Origin: Rhodospirillales bacterium
GTDB lineage: Bacteria > Pseudomonadota > Alphaproteobacteria > Rhodospirillales > JABHCV01
Assembly (NCBI GenBank): GCA_016776705.1
Contig: JADHSW010000015.1
Span: 1-22,985, forward strand
DNA: 22,985 nucleotides
Direction: 5' to 3'
Positions 22,891-22,985 of this stretch are shown here, in pieces. The first letter of the stretch is position 1; each line of letters begins with the position of its first letter. The notes below the pieces were generated by a model. It worked only from the letters and a program-made list of their open reading frames with translations, ran no database searches and was not told the DNA's origin. The translations under genes were made by a program, and so were the position numbers.

Positions 22891-22952
22891 AGTATTGGGG
22901 ACAGGCCAAATAAATCAGGCCTATTGACGGTTCTGGCCTGTCCCTAGATACT
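22891..22952 (+). terminator. Long stem-loop after nirS copy 2
   Basis: GGGACAGGCC (22898-22907) pairs perfectly with GGCCTGTCCC (22935-22944), around a 27-base loop. Flanking AGTAT (22891-22895) and ATACT (22948-22952) extend it imperfectly. It begins right after the stop codon and no T-run follows. It could be a leaky terminator or a 3' stabilising structure. Confidence 0.6.
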
Positions 22953-22963
22953 CCGGCGGCGGC

Positions 22964-22979
22964 GGCTCCAAAAGGAGCC
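22964..22979 (+). promoter_or_regulatory. Hairpin containing a possible ribosome site at the window edge
   Basis: GGCTCC-AAAA-GGAGCC is a perfect 6-bp hairpin with a four-base loop. AAAGGAG (22971-22977) is a good ribosome site, and the window ends in AT six bases later, so a start codon could lie across the edge. If so, the site is partly hidden in the hairpin. It could instead be a terminator element. Confidence 0.35.
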
Positions 22980-22985
22980 ATCGAT

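Overview
This window is a dense denitrification island. It carries two different cytochrome cd1 nitrite reductases (nirS), two heme d1 pathway genes (nirE, nirN), and a complete clade II ('atypical', Sec-exported) nitrous oxide reductase cluster. The gene content, moderate-to-high GC and Fnr/Dnr-type control sites suggest a proteobacterium, most likely a Rhodospirillales-like alphaproteobacterium related to Magnetospirillum-type denitrifiers. That placement is inference; no rRNA or other marker gene is present.

Layout. Positions 1-1251 (+) hold the 3' end of an MvhD-type hydrogenase iron-sulfur subunit gene, overlapping an unknown two-helix membrane protein. Positions 1258-5643 (-) read, in transcription order, nirS copy 1, a strong hairpin, a NapC/NirT tetraheme cytochrome fused to an ethylbenzene-dehydrogenase-like heme domain, a periplasmic cupredoxin and a bacteriohemerythrin. 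A perfect palindromic Fnr/Dnr box (5718-5731) lies between nirS copy 1 and the divergent nirE-nirN pair (+). A DUF3237 gene (+) and a SCO1-like copper chaperone gene (-) follow. A second perfect Fnr/Dnr box (9560-9573) precedes nosZ. The nos cluster (9682-20579, +) is nosZ, two diheme c cytochromes, nosB, nosD, nosG, nosH, nosF, nosL, nosY and a third diheme c cytochrome. A RatA/Coq10-like gene (-) converges on it. The canonical nirS copy 2 (+) closes the window behind a third Fnr/Dnr box (21125-21138).

How the genes work together. Under low oxygen with NO or nitrite present, Crp/Fnr-family regulators would switch on the nitrite and nitrous oxide reductases together. NirE starts heme d1 synthesis and NirN finishes it; the other d1 genes (nirF, nirDLGH, nirJ) are not here. 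Electrons for nirS copy 1 could run from quinol through the tetraheme fusion and the cupredoxin. Electrons for NosZ could run from NosG/NosH through the diheme cytochromes. NosD/F/Y, NosL and possibly the SCO1-like protein would assemble the copper centres. No NosR is present, as is usual for clade II clusters. Each of the three terminal reductase genes is followed within about 30 bases by a stem-loop, which may set reductase abundance relative to downstream partners.

No gene-free stretch exceeds 300 bases. I see no tRNA, rRNA, CRISPR array or insertion sequence.
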